A stretch of DNA of 64,000 nt from Branchiostoma floridae (GCF_000003815.2 NC_049987.1:4821341-4885340); one strand, 5' to 3'; shown: positions 46,621-57,579, numbered from the stretch's first letter. Made by a program: numbers and translations. The notes: generated from the sequence alone by a model not told the origin.

Positions 46621-48350
46621 TGTCGTTTGTCTGTCTGTCTCACTCAACAAGATAACTCAAGAACGGCTAGGTGGATTGATTTCATATTTGGTGTGTTGGT
46701 AGGGTGTGATGAAAGCTGGAAATGATTAGATTTTGGGCCCCTTAACGGTTTTCCTTGGAATTGCAGCGCAACTTCCGGTTTTGCTACTTCGTGTTCTGAA
46801 TGATTATGGTCGTGATATTTGGGTGTTAGATAGCTCTTGTGCTCAGGAAGAACCGACATAAGTTGGACCCCCTAGCAGCTCGTTTGGGGATAGCAGGGGC
46901 ATTTTTTGCCAAAAACTTCTATCTGAAGTGGATAACTCAAGAAGGGAACAATGGACTTTCATGATTTTTGGTATGTAGGTAAGTTACGTAGGTAGTTAAT
47001 TGTATTATTCCATTGTTTTCGATAACTAGACTTCAATAAATGTAACACATGTGAATTATGAATTTTGCATAATATGGGCAATGGGCAAAAATTGCAAATC
47101 CGCTTGATAATGGGAATTTACTCTTGTGACATGTGTACATTAGTCAATGATGAACATCACCATGCATATCAATTCATGTTAAGTCATTTGCATAAACTTA
47201 ATAAAAGCTCTAAATATTTCATGGAGGTATGAGGTCGCCGAAATCTAGTTCAAGAAGCGTTTGACAGATTACAATTTAGCAAGGGTTTGACAGATCATCC
47301 TGATTTCCAATACTAATTATAAGTGAAGAATGGCATGATTATGCAAATCAAGAGGGAATTCTCTATAACGTTATCAGCTACGTTCCATGATAGTACTTTA
47401 AAACCTATGACATAATTTACTGCAAAGAGAAAAATTGAACATGAATAGATATCAAATCATATCATGTACATGAAACACGTTTGTTTGTTTTTGTTTGTTT
47501 TGTTTTAATAATTTCTCGAAGTCGTGGACGTATTAACTCGAAGGTATTTGGTATGTTGGTAGGTAAAGGTGAAAGTAAGAAATCATTGTCTAAGGGAAAA
47601 GTACTAGTACCTCTCGATGAGCGACGGCTGTAAAGTCCTAGGCCGCAGAGCGGTCACAGGAAGTTGCCGTCATAGAATGGAGTGTTGGAGACCTGAGTCT
47701 GATTGCTCTGTATACAAATATATATTGACGTAAAAGTCGGAGACCTGGATGGTGGAAGGTTTTCTGAGCGCCCTTTTACACTATCATTATCTTCGCCAAG
47801 AAGATAATGATTTTGCCGACTTGGGTCTGTATGTAGGTCAACAGGATATAAGTCGAGAAATTGTGGACGGAACTTTTTGATTTTTTTGCAGGTGTGTAGC
47901 GATTGTCGATAGGCATGCCTAGTTCGAAAATGGGTGACCTGGCATTTTTCTACGGTACGGTAGCGAGCTTGGTATTTTTTTGGGTGTTTTTTTCGGGAAG
48001 CATAAGTCAAAATACAGCTGGGCGATTTTCACGATATTTGGCAGGTGTGCATGTAGCGGTTGTGGAAAGGATTGTCATGTGCGAGAATAGTTTAGCTACC
48101 TTTTATCTATGGTGCTGTAGCTGGCTTTGTATGTAAGTGCGTTTGTCTGTATGCAAGATAACTCGAGATGTTCTTGATGGATGCTAATGATATTTGGTTG
48201 ATAGGTAGGGGACACAGAAATGAAGGTCAAGTTCGATAATGGGCCTCCTGGCGACTTGTTTCGGTACTGCAAGTGAGCATCAAAGTTTGCGCCTAAATTT
48301 TCCAGAAGTGCCAGGTTCATTATTTTTTAATGGTGGATAGCTGTTGGGAC
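46620..48350. repeat. Interspersed elements with degenerate internal repeats
   Basis: Repeated blocks read GATAACTC(A/G)AGAA, GGATTGATTTCATATTTGGT.TGTTGGTAGG and GGGCC(C)CCTAGC(A)GC. 47792-48265 is an inverted relative of 63085-63535: both contain GACTTGGGTCTGTATGTAGG and GAAATTGTGGA.GGAACTTT in opposite orientation. 47224-47265 is the complement of the left end of the element at 59296. No gene is visible. Confidence 0.6.
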
Positions 48351-48404
48351 TAGGAGTAAATGGTGTAATTTTGGGCCTCCTAGCAGCTTGTTTGGAACTG
48401 CAGT

Positions 48405-48550
48405 GGGTCTTATAGTTCGTAACTTTTTAGATGGATAACTCCTGAGGGGATTGATGGATATTCTTTGTTTTTAGTAGGTAGGTACTTTGGGTGATTATCA
48501 ACATAATGAGATGCAAATTATGTAAATCACTATCTATTCAATATAATTAC
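48405..48550 (+). repeat. Direct duplication, copy 1
   Basis: Matches 49085-49245 in order: CAGTGGGTCTT, GGGGATTG.TGGATATTCTT, GTACTTTGGGTGATTATCAA and ATAATGAGATGCAAATTAT. The 535 bp between the copies show no gene and include a short ATC-rich tract. Confidence 0.7.
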
Positions 48551-49084
48551 TTAGGGAAACTAAATGAATTGCGATATACTGCAGAATCCTATAGGGCTGG
48601 TACATACATGTGTGTTACAGCTGGTGTCTTAAGATGTAGGTCAATAGGTCGCCTTCAAGGATGTATTGTATTGAACAGTTTTACATTAACAAACAGATGT
48701 CACCTTCAGGGATATAGGTACGCCCAAGTAAGAGAAATATTACGGACTAACATCATCATCATCATCATCGGTCGACGTGATCACACATGTTCGCACATGT
48801 TCACAAACAACGTGGTGATACCGCCACTTACGGGGTAACATACCCTTTCGCTGGCAAATTACAAGACGGGGATGCGCCAGGACTAACATATCTGTCTGCA
48901 AAGATGAGAAATGCCCCTCTCTATTATGCCTTTGATCAAAAATGACTGTGAAGCGTATAGACAAAGTGTGCTACAGTATCGCCAAGAAACAGTACATGTA
49001 TCTACTTGCTGTTCCCCAGGAACAAGTCAATTAGCATGCTTCAAAGATGACTTTTCCCACAAATTTTCCCGCGGGTCCTTGATA

Positions 49085-49245
49085 CTACACAGTGGGTCTT
49101 TTAGTTCGTTATTTTGTAGATGGATATCTCCAGAGGGGATTGTTGGATATTCTTAGTTTTGGTAGGGAAGTACTTTGGGTGATTATCAACATAATGAGAT
49201 GCAAATTATATAAATCACTATGTATTTAATATGATTACTTAGTTA
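49085..49245 (+). repeat. Direct duplication, copy 2
   Basis: Second copy of the block at 48405-48550, with about nine positions in ten shared in the clearest part. Confidence 0.7.
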
Positions 49246-49284
49246 CATGATACTGTATATCTCTGGACTTGTGTGTACTGTTCA

Positions 49285-49450
49285 CCAGTGTGAGGAGGTG
49301 GTGACCTGGTTACACCAAATTAACCCTGACTCAAGCAGCATGGTGACCTGGTTACACCAAATTAACCCTGACTGAAGCATAAGGGAAAGAACCACACATG
49401 TGGGGGAGGTGGTTACACCAAGTTAACCCCGTCGCAAGCAGCATAAGGGA
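49285..49450. repeat. Short tandem repeat, three units of about 45 bp
   Basis: GGTTACACCAAATTAACCC occurs twice and GGTTACACCAAGTTAACCC once, each followed by a CAAGCAGCAT-like tail. Confidence 0.8.
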
Positions 49451-51059
49451 GACAGTCACTCATGTTTTCCTTCATAATTTGGAACGCTCTGGAAGATGAA
49501 TGGTGAGTGCCGTCTGTAAAACGGCCGGTGAGACTTGTGAATTCAGCTTTCCTTGTTTCATGTTCGCTTCCCAGTGTTATAACCTGTACACAGTCTCGAC
49601 TTGAGACCTATCATAATCATCAAACGCAGTACAAGAGATGAGTAACTCGATTTGCATGGGAAATGTTGCTACACGTGTCATTACCATGGCAACAGCTTTG
49701 GCGGCAGTCTTTAGATCTACCGATTTGACAGGGCTTACCACGTTATGCGAAAAATCGAATTAACTTGCAACCAATCACAGCCAGCATCGGCGCCAAAAAA
49801 CGCGGTTACGTTACGTCAATCCAAGGAGCTTTGTCACTCACTTAGAAGCGGAAAACTTTGCGAATAACCCGGGAAACTGGCGTCTGTTTACAGTTTGCAC
49901 CAGGAGGAAAACGTCATTTAATTTAAACTGAGTTGAACGATTCCTTTGTCGATAGTTGTAAAACTATGAAAATCACAAGCGTGACTGTTCACAAGGCATC
50001 TGATACACACACAGCTAATGAGATAAGAATCTGAACTAACGTGTCAGATTCATAATACATTCCAGTTTCCCGACAAAATGCATTTTAAATCGTACGAGGT
50101 TCGGGTGATTCCGATCGGAGTTTGCAGGCATTGTAAATTAGAATCGTGAAAAATAAAAGTGAATCATAGTTACCGAATAAATAGTATTATGATAGTCCAT
50201 TCAATCAGTCTTGAAATTGCTGGCCTTTACATACAAACAAACATACATACATACATACAAACACTACCCGAAACATAACCAGCCCTTCGAAGGCACCTAT
50301 GAAAATACAAAATAGAAAGGTAACCTCAGGCCACTATAAACTGTTCTCATTCTACAAGGGCATTTATTCACAGCGCCATAAAAATTGCTACATTATGTAC
50401 ACCGGCAACATAGATTATTCTACTTACAATGATCACAATCCAACCAACCGCTACATGTGAATAAATAACATATGGACACATATACATTAATTATTCAAAA
50501 ACAACGATCTTCCATAAAAATTGTTTATTTGGCGAAGATATGTGTTCGAGGAACTCTAGTATCTTCTGAATTCACCTATGCCACACTTTACAGCAGGCTC
50601 TTCCCAGCCCATTCTTTTTAAGCGTTTGCATTCCCACTTGCGAACGTGATTCTAAACTTTTCTCTGTTTGTAGAGACGATTTATCTAATCATGTTTTACT
50701 CTGTGACAGGAGGGTATCGTCCGGCGACATAGTATTGTTTCTGACGATGTAACGCGCGTTTGCATCTGTATTTGTATGTCCCCTGCACGCACTTGCACCA
50801 TGATGCACTTTTTTCGCAGCAGCTGTTTTTATTATCGATGTAATTTGCAGCTGTAATTCTTTAATCGTTTGTTTGCTTGTTTAAGCAGAAAGTTCATATA
50901 CCCGACCAACTTTATGCAGTTTCTAGACGTTTTGCCGCCAAACTATTTTGCTGTCAAGATCGTCGCAAGGTTCCATATTTTGTCATAGTAATGATTCTGC
51001 CATCTATGATTCGCCATCATTGGTCGATTCCCTAAGTTACTCTTGGCAGATTCCGTTAT
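49451..51059. other. Intergenic, no gene seen
   Basis: No supported coding sequence. 50389-50570 is an inverted copy of 63550-63720 (see the repeat entries), and a short ATAC microsatellite lies near 50235-50262. Confidence 0.45.
50389..50570 (-). repeat. Inverted copy of the 63.6-kb repeat end
   Basis: TTGTTTATTTGGCGAAGATA and TGTGTTCGAGGAACTCTAGT are the exact complements of sequence at 63551-63591. Similarity continues for about 170 bp to GTACACCGGCA. Confidence 0.8.
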
Positions 51060-51180
51060 TGGTACTGTAAGAAAGGTGTAGAAACAGACAGAAACAAATC
51101 CTGACTCCCGGGATTCGAACCCACGCCGAATCCGGGCCGCCAGATCACAAACCCAGACGCTGATGAACGGTCGCGCCAAA
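51060..51180 (-). mobile_element. tRNA-derived SINE fragment
   Basis: On the minus strand TTGGCGCGACCGTTCATCAG is an A-box-like head and GGGTTCGAATCCCGGG is a near-perfect B box. GTCAGGATTTGTTTC follows, as in the copy at 10080-10190. Confidence 0.6.
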
Positions 51181-51652
51181 AGACTTAAATCCGTTTTGCA
51201 TGGTCAGTTTAGCAGTCTTTGAATCCCACTGTTTGTTACACTTGTACTTTTGAATAGTGACGTAGAGATCGAAGTGATACACTTCAAGTATTCGCGTACC
51301 GATCGAATTAACTTCATTAGCTGAACATTAGCTGAGCGACGAAGCGTTCTGTGTTTTCCTTATTGAAGACTTCCTTATTGAAGACTCCAAGAGAATAATG
51401 AGACTTTATGAGAGACTACATGTTACTTTTTTTTACCTTTGACTGTCAATCTTGTGATTCATATATAAGAGGCCATCCGAACTCGATGCTAGCATACTGA
51501 TGTCTACAAAACTCCGCGTCGCGATCCCTACCTGTAAAATCGGCGCCTCTGACGGATCAAAATCTCAAAATCTCGAGCCTGACAGTTACGCATTATTTAG
51601 TGGATTGGGGCGCAATGGCTGAGAAAGATAGGCTTATTCAACAGTCAAATTA

Positions 51653-51912
51653 GCTGGAATCCAGTCTACCGTGGTTTGGCTGGGCTACCTTCGGGACAAG
51701 AGAAGCTTTCTGCCGCCGGGGTAATCTTTCACTCCCGGTGTGAGTTTTGCAAGGTGGAGATTAAATTAGCCCGTAGGATGTCAAAATCCTCTCGTGTGAA
51801 CAATCTACCGGGTGCAGACGGTCACCCCGGCGGCAGAAAGCTTTATCTGCCCCGTAGAGAGCCCACACTAGCTACGTTGGCCGCCCAAGCCATGTAGGGA
51901 CTGGATCCCAGC
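51653..51912. mobile_element. Harbinger-like inverted-repeat element (TTA target site)
   Basis: The ends GCTGGAATCCAGTC and the complemented GCTGGGATCCAGTC are flanked by TTA on both sides (51650-51652 and 51913-51915), the 3-bp duplication of PIF/Harbinger elements. Inner arms GAAGCTTTCTGCCGCCGGGGT and their complement also pair, so the 260 bp can fold into a long hairpin. The 73-codon frame across it is not a gene. Confidence 0.8.
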
Positions 51913-52069
51913 TTAGCAGTCAACATGCTTCAAGCGGTATTCACGGCGCGTCACATTCGCCGTAGGTTGTCGCTCATTTTTGATGTGGGAAAAGTTTACA
52001 AGCAGACTTTGACCGAACTAACTGCCGAAAAGAAGCATGAAAACAAAACTACTATGGTGAAGTGAGGAA

Positions 52070-52175
52070 GAGCGTGTAAAGTGCCTTTCCCAAGGGCGGG
52101 GCACGGTGGGGATCGAACTCAGTGCCTATAAGTTCCGAGCCAAACGCTCTACCAGTTACGCCACGCCCGACGCCC
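52070..52175 (-). mobile_element. tRNA-derived SINE
   Basis: On the minus strand GGCGTGGCGTAACTGGTAGA is a clear A box and GAGTTCGATCCCC a B box, followed by CTTGGGAAAGGCACTTTACA. The acceptor stem is poor, so this is a SINE head and not a working tRNA gene. Confidence 0.65.
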
Positions 52176-52641
52176 ATTAACTGTAGTCAACTTTATAGCT
52201 GCGATGTGTCAATGAGTCTTCGTGGGGGTACTAAGGGATTACTAGCCCAGAGCAATGATTATCTGTAATCGTCTTCATAATTACGGTGTGTCAATGAGTC
52301 TTTGTGTGGGTACTGAGCCCAGAGCAATGATTATCTGTAATTATCTTCATAATTGCGGTGTGTGAATGAGTTCGTTGTGTTTTCCCCTCCACTAACGACT
52401 GGGAACACTACATCCTATATCCCGACTTTCCTTGCTTGCCCTAGGCGATCTGGCCACACTTTACTCGGGTGCGTTCTGACTAGGGGTACATTCCGGCGGC
52501 TACAGCGCTTTCACCCGTTTGTTCTTTCAGTGCTCAAACATTTTATTTTCATTTTTATTTTATTTAAAACTATACGTGCATCGTTATGTTTAACTCAGGA
52601 TCGATTTAATGCTACCCAAGCGCCCGACCATGACGTCACAC

Positions 52642-55600
52642 ACTTACTTGAAACAGCTGGTTGCACTGCGTTGTCCCACGACATCATCAGCTAACTTCCA
52701 ACCTTCACCAGGGGTTTCGCCCCCTCTGTTAGTACCCCCTCTGGTTGGCGGGGCGGTGACGTTGGCCAATCCGTCACCTGTCGTGAGTTAGATCTTCCAT
52801 GTGTGCTCCTTGCTTTTCATCCAGAGCCATCTTGAGGCCGCCTCGGCTGCTTCTGCCAAGTTCTTGGTGACCACTTTTCTCTTTCTTCCTTTAATCCCTA
52901 CAGCTCCTAACCCTCTCCATGTTGACTGGCCTACAAAGCCTCTGCACCCTACTTCTATGGGGTAATACCAGGTTTTCCACCCTTTCTCAATGCAGGACTG
53001 TTTCAGTTCGTTGTACTTCTCAGCTTTCCTCTCAAACGCTTCCTCCATCCTGTCTTCCCAAGGGACAGTGAGCTCCATAATGACTACCTGTCTGGTTTTG
53101 GCTGACAGAATCACTATGTCTGGCCTCTGGTTTGTCGTTGTTATCTCCTCTGGGAAGGTTAGTTTCCTGTCCAGGTCGACCCGTAGGTCCCAATCACCTG
53201 CTGAGGCCAGGATTCCTAAGCCTTCGTCTATTGCACTCTTTCCCCTCCTCTTTCCTTTCCCTCCTTCTTTCACGAACTCCACAAATCTCAGCCTTCTCTG
53301 CTTTCTTCCACTCATCTGTACTCTCTTCTCCTCTAGTGCGGCTGCTAGTACCCTCAGCACTCTGTCGTGTCTCCATCTGTACCTTCCTTGCCCTAGGGCT
53401 ACGGCACATCCTGTTAGCAGGTGACTTAAGGTCCCTCTCTTCCCACATAGCACGCACTTCTCCTCACTCTCCTTGCCCCATCTCTTCAGGTTTGCTGGGG
53501 TGGGTAAGAGATCATAAACAGACTTTAGGAGGAATTGTGTCCTCAGCGGTTCCCAGGACCAGAGTTCTTTCCAGGTAACCTTCCTCTCCCGAGCCTGTTC
53601 CCATTTTACCCAGGCTCCCTGTACTCCCTGGCTAACTGCCTGAGCCCTCCTCTTTTCTTCTTCCTGTCGTCTAATCTCACCCTGCAACATCTTCCTTCTT
53701 ACAATGGGAGCAGCATCTTTCCATCTCTGGCCTGCAGTTGTCCCTGCTCCTAAACCTAGCCTGCCCTGGGCAACTACTCCCACAATGTCTTTGTGCCTCA
53801 GTCTACTTCTGGCGCTCTCTGCCGCCTCTGCTACTGACCACTTTCTTCCCGATCTCAGCTTAATCCCTGCCTCTCTGACTATTGCATCTTTGCTATTATC
53901 CAGGGTTGCCTGCGCCCTCACTTTTGCCACCTTGTACTCTTCCAGTGCTGAGGTTAGGGGCAATTGTAGCTTCGCTGTGGTACTGTACAACCCCACACTC
54001 GTGAGGCCTGGAGGCACTCCCAGCCATTTCCTGATGTACTTGCTGATCTTCTTATCTACCTGTTCCATTGTGGTGAGGGGAATGTTGTACATTGTCATTG
54101 GCCATGTCAATCTCGGGAGAAGTCCATACTGATAGCACCATAACTTGTATTTTCCTGGCAGGTTGCTCTCCTCTATCTTCCTTAGCCCTTCCCCTGCCTG
54201 CTTTCTGAACTCCTTTACATTCTGCACATCTGCCAGTGTCTTATCAAATTTCTTCCCTAAGCTCTTCACTGGTTGGTCAGATACAGAAGGGATCTTCTCT
54301 CCCTGGATTTCCAGCTGCAGCATGTCGCACAGCTTTCCTTTCCTGAGCACTAGCTTACGGCACTTCTTTGCCTTGAACCGCATCCTGGCCCATGTTGCTG
54401 CTCTATCAAGGCTTCTCAGCATATGCCTTGCCCCCAGCACGCTTTCTGTTGAGAGGGTCAAGTCGTCCATGAACGCTCTTATTGGTGGCTGTCTTACCCC
54501 TGATCTTGTCTTTGGTCCTCGGCTCTGCCTTGTCGACGGTTCGATCAGCAGATTCATCGCTGCCACGAATAAAATCACAGATATTGTGCAGCCGGTCACT
54601 ATTCCCCTCTCTAGATTCTGCCAAGATGTAGTCATTCCATTCACAGTGAGCCTGATTTGCAGGCCATCTAGGTACTGGGTAATTACTCTCCTTGCTTGTT
54701 CTGGGATGTGATACTTGGCTAGTGCTGTCTTTATTAGCTGGTGAGGGACGGATCCATATGCATTTTCCAGATCTAGCCAAACAATTGCCAAGTCTTTCTT
54801 CCCTGCTCTGGCTTCCTCTAACATCTGAGTCAGCATGCTTGTATGCTCCAGGCATCCAGAGAAGCCTGGCACTCCTCCCTTCTGTATGGATGTGTTGATG
54901 TAGTGGTTCCTCATCATGTAGTTCAGGAGTCGTCTAGCAATAATTGCAAAGAACACTTTTCCCTCTACAGACAATAGCGAAATTGTTCTGAATTGGCCTA
55001 TTGACTCTGCATTCTCTTGTTTTGGGCAAAAGACTCCTTCCGCTCTCTTCCAACTATTAGGTACTTTCCTCTTTCTCCACAGTACCCTTATTAGCTTCCA
55101 GAGACGTATTGTCAGTTTGGGGCACTTCTTGTATACCTGATACGTGGTTCCACTGGGACCTGGTGCCGACCCCGCTCTTGCCTTTCTTATTATGGCCCTG
55201 ACTTCTGCCAACTTTATTTCACTACAGTCCATTTCCTGCGTTGGTGGCTGGGGATCCTGTAGCTCTTCTAAGTCCCCTATCTCTGTCTCTCTATTGCTAT
55301 CACCATGAGTTATCCTGAGGTAATCTTCCACCTCCTCAACGCTGCAGGTCAGCTTTCCACTAGTCTTTGTCCCTAGCATCCTTTTGGTGAATCTGAAGGG
55401 ATTGGAAATAAACGCTGCTCGTCTCCTTTCTCTCTCCTTCCTCTTTTTCCTAGTTCTTTCTGCTTTGCTGAGACTATTCAGCCTAGTTCTCAGATCCTCC
55501 CTTAGTTTGCTCAGGGCCTCTTTCTCCGATTGCTCTGCCCTCTTCCATCTATTACTCAGGGCCTTCAGGTCCTTTCTTATCTGCCGTCTTTCCCTCTCTC

Positions 55601-56432
55601 TTCTATTTGGTTGCTCTGATCTCTTCCTACCGCCTCCTGATGGCTTTTCACCGAACCGTTCCAATCCTACACTATAGACCATCTCCGCCATAGCCTCTAT
55701 CTTCCTCTCCACGCTTCCCGCAAGAACACTTTCAAGGATGCCCTCCAGATCTTCATCTAGTTGTTCCCATGCTTTATCTGCATTGCTTGGAGGCCACTTG
55801 ATCTGACTCTTCCTAGGCTCCTGTCTTCCTACTCTCTCTGTTTCTACTGGTCTTTCTGGCCCTCCTGACTCTTGACTGGGTTCTTCCATTCTCTCTCTCT
55901 CCTCTGGGACTGGCTCTATCCCCTGGGTGTCTGGCTGCTCTCTGTCTCTTGCTTGGTGGTCCCTAGGGCTGTGGTTATCGTCCTGCCTTGGGACCTCCGC
56001 CGTCTCACCAAGATCAAAAGTTCTCGTGCGTTGCTCAAGACTTTGAGTTTTCAGGCATCCCATCTTGCCCTGGTGAATTCTCAACCCTCTTTCATTCTTG
56101 CAAACCTTGCCGCACCTGCAAGTTACTTGTGCCTCAGCCGTTGTTCTTTCTCGTTGTCGGGGCCGTTGCCTAGTCGACGTTCTTACATCCGTCCCAACGG
56201 AGCCATCTTCCGCCCCCCCCCTCTCGGAGGCTCCCAGGGGTGTTTTTCCTTATAGTGACTTGATGCAATAGTTGTGAGTGCCCCTATTCTGGGGCTGCAA
56301 GTGTGGGCAGCGGGCCCTCTTGCCTCGTGTACAGACTTTCCTGACGGTCACCGGTCTCTCCCGGAGCCACCCCTCTATTCTGGGTCGTCATCCAGCCTTT
56401 CCTGGCGGTCACCGGAATGAACCGGGCAAGTA
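52642..56432 (-). mobile_element. Full-length REL-type non-LTR retrotransposon (R2/HERO-like)
   Basis: The element runs from a 5' UTR (56432-56260) through one long ORF to a 3' UTR ending CAAGTAAGT at 52642, 3,791 bp in all. The 5' UTR has two copies of a roughly 75-bp repeat (CCGGTGACCG.CAGGAAAG, later CCCAGAATAG.GG). The 3' end abuts unrelated sequence without a poly-A tail, as in R2-type elements. A second, truncated copy adjoins its 5' end. Confidence 0.85.
52788..56210 (-). CDS. Retrotransposon polyprotein: zinc finger, reverse transcriptase, REL endonuclease
   Basis: Single-ORF protein that nicks a chromosomal target and copies element RNA onto it. The frame is open from a stop near 56250; no ATG appears before a CCHC finger (CGKVCKNERGLRIH, about 56085-56135), so initiation may be non-AUG or upstream of what I can assign. 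From the TTG at 56084 there are 1,098 codons to the stop. A very basic segment covers residues 160-240. The reverse transcriptase has APGPSG, then LDLENAYGSV, and the catalytic FMDD near residue 538. A CX2CX7HX4C zinc knuckle (CVLCGKRGTLSHLLTGC) is near 880-895. The restriction-like nuclease has RPDIVI then MELTVPWED near 985-1005, the PD-(D/E)XK layout of R2/NeSL/HERO elements. There is no apurinic endonuclease domain. The frame is undamaged, so the copy may be active. Confidence 0.88.
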   Translation of the reverse strand, partial: EDGSVGTDVRTSTRQRPRQRERTTAEAQVTCRCGKVCKNERGLRIHQGKMGCLKTQSLEQRTRTFDLGETAEVPRQDDNHSPRDHQARDREQPDTQGIEPVPEERERMEEPSQESGGPERPVETERVGRQEPRKSQIKWPPSNADKAWEQLDEDLEGILESVLAGSVERKIEAMAEMVYSVGLERFGEKPSGGGRKRSEQPNRRERERRQIRKDLKALSNRWKRAEQSEKEALSKLREDLRTRLNSLSKAERTRKKRKERERRRAAFISNPFRFTKRMLGTKTSGKLTCSVEEVEDYLRITHGDSNRETEIGDLEELQDPQPPTQEMDCSEIKLAEVRAIIRKARAGSAPGPSGTTYQVYKKCPKLTIRLWKLIRVLWRKRKVPNSWKRAEGVFCPKQENAESIGQFRTISLLSVEGKVFFAIIARRLLNYMMRNHYINTSIQKGGVPGFSGCLEHTSMLTQMLEEARAGKKDLAIVWLDLENAYGSVPHQLIKTALAKYHIPEQARRVITQYLDGLQIRLTVNGMTTSWQNLERGIVTGCTISVILFVAAMNLLIEPSTRQSRGPKTRSGVRQPPIRAFMDDLTLSTESVLGARHMLRSLDRAATWARMRFKAKKCRKLVLRKGKLCDMLQLEIQGEKIPSVSDQPVKSLGKKFDKTLADVQNVKEFRKQAGEGLRKIEESNLPGKYKLWCYQYGLLPRLTWPMTMYNIPLTTMEQVDKKISKYIRKWLGVPPGLTSVGLYSTTAKLQLPLTSALEEYKVAKVRAQATLDNSKDAIVREAGIKLRSGRKWSVAEAAESARSRLRHKDIVGVVAQGRLGLGAGTTAGQRWKDAAPIVRRKMLQGEIRRQEEEKRRAQAVSQGVQGAWVKWEQARERKVTWKELWSWEPLRTQFLLKSVYDLLPTPANLKRWGKESEEKCVLCGKRGTLSHLLTGCAVALGQGRYRWRHDRVLRVLAAALEEKRVQMSGRKQRRLRFVEFVKEGGKGKRRGKSAIDEGLGILASAGDWDLRVDLDRKLTFPEEITTTNQRPDIVILSAKTRQVVIMELTVPWEDRMEEAFERKAEKYNELKQSCIEKGWKTWYYPIEVGCRGFVGQSTWRGLGAVGIKGRKRKVVTKNLAEAAEAASRWLWMKSKEHTWKI

Positions 56433-57579
56433 ACTTACTTGAAACAGCTGGTTGCACTGCGTTGTCCCACGACATCATCAGCTAACTTCCAACCTTCACC
56501 AGGGGTTTCGCCCCCTCTGTTAGTACCCCCTCTGGTTGGCGGGGCGGTGACGTTGGCCAATCCGTCACCTGTCGTGAGTTAGATCTTCCATGTGTGCTCC
56601 TTGCTTTTCATCCAGAGCCATCTTGAGGCCGCCTCGGCTGCTTCTGCCAAGTTCTTGGTGACCACTTTTCTCTTTCTTCCTTTAATCCCTACAGCTCCTA
56701 ACCCTCTCCATGTTGACTGGCCTACAAAGCCTCTGCACCCTACTTCTATGGGGTAATACCAGGTTTTCCACCCTTTCTCAATGCAGGACTGTTTCAGTTC
56801 GTTGTACTTCTCAGCTTTCCTCTCAAACGCTTCCTCCATCCTGTCTTCCCAAGGGACAGTGAGCTCCATAATGACTACCTGTCTGGTTTTGGCTGACAGA
56901 ATCACTATGTCTGGCCTCTGGTTTGTCGTTGTTATCTCCTCTGGGAAGGTTAGTTTCCTGTCCAGGTCGACCCGTAGGTCCCAATCACCTGCTGAGGCCA
57001 GGATTCCTAAGCCTTCGTCTATTGCACTCTTTCCCCTCCTCTTTCCTTTCCCTCCTTCTTTCACGAACTCCACAAATCTCAGCCTTCTCTGCTTTCTTCC
57101 ACTCATCTGTACTCTCTTCTCCTCTAGTGCGGCTGCTAGTACCCTCAGCACTCTGTCGTGTCTCCATCTGTACCTTCCTTGCCCTAGGGCTACGGCACAT
57201 CCTGTTAGCAGGTGACTTAAGGTCCCTCTCTTCCCACATAGCACGCACTTCTCCTCACTCTCCTTGCCCCATCTCTTCAGGTTTGCTGGGGTGGGTAAGA
57301 GATCATAAACAGACTTTAGGAGGAATTGTGTCCTCAGCGGTTCCCAGGACCAGAGTTCCTTCCAGGTAACCTTCCTCTCCCGAGCCTGTTCCCATTTTAC
57401 CCAGGCTCCCTGTACTCCCTGGCTAACTGCCTGAGCCCTCCTCTTTTCTTCTTCCTGTCGTCTAATCTCACCCTGCAACATCTTCCTTCTTACAATGGGA
57501 GCAGCATCTTTCCATCTCTGGCCTGCAGTTGTCCCTGCTCCTAAACCTAGCCTGCCCTGGGCAACTACTCCCACAATGT
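56433..57579 (-). mobile_element. 5'-truncated second copy of the REL retrotransposon
   Basis: Matches 52642-53788 almost base for base; the clearest difference seen is one substitution (TTCTTTCCAGG versus TTCCTTCCAGG, near 57358). It ends abruptly at 57579, where the full-length copy continues. Its 3' end touches the 5' UTR of the full copy, so the two are head-to-tail. Confidence 0.92.
56579..57574 (-). pseudogene. C-terminal 330 residues of the retrotransposon protein
   Basis: The same frame as the full-length ORF, containing the zinc knuckle and the RPD..ELTVPWE endonuclease, but lacking the N-terminal finger and the reverse transcriptase. It has no stops or frameshifts, which fits very recent insertion. 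The apparent start is made by flanking bases, so it is a dead copy despite an intact frame. Confidence 0.88.

Noticed and set aside
51060-51180. A tRNA gene on the minus strand
   Set aside because: Near-perfect B box, but it continues into the body shared with 10080-10190, so it is a SINE.
52070-52175. A tRNA gene on the minus strand
   Set aside because: A and B boxes are good but the acceptor and anticodon stems do not fold properly and a SINE body follows.
52990-54711. Several plus-strand frames of 140-190 codons, repeated at 56781-57369
   Set aside because: Antisense to the retrotransposon ORF; their duplication only reflects the second copy.
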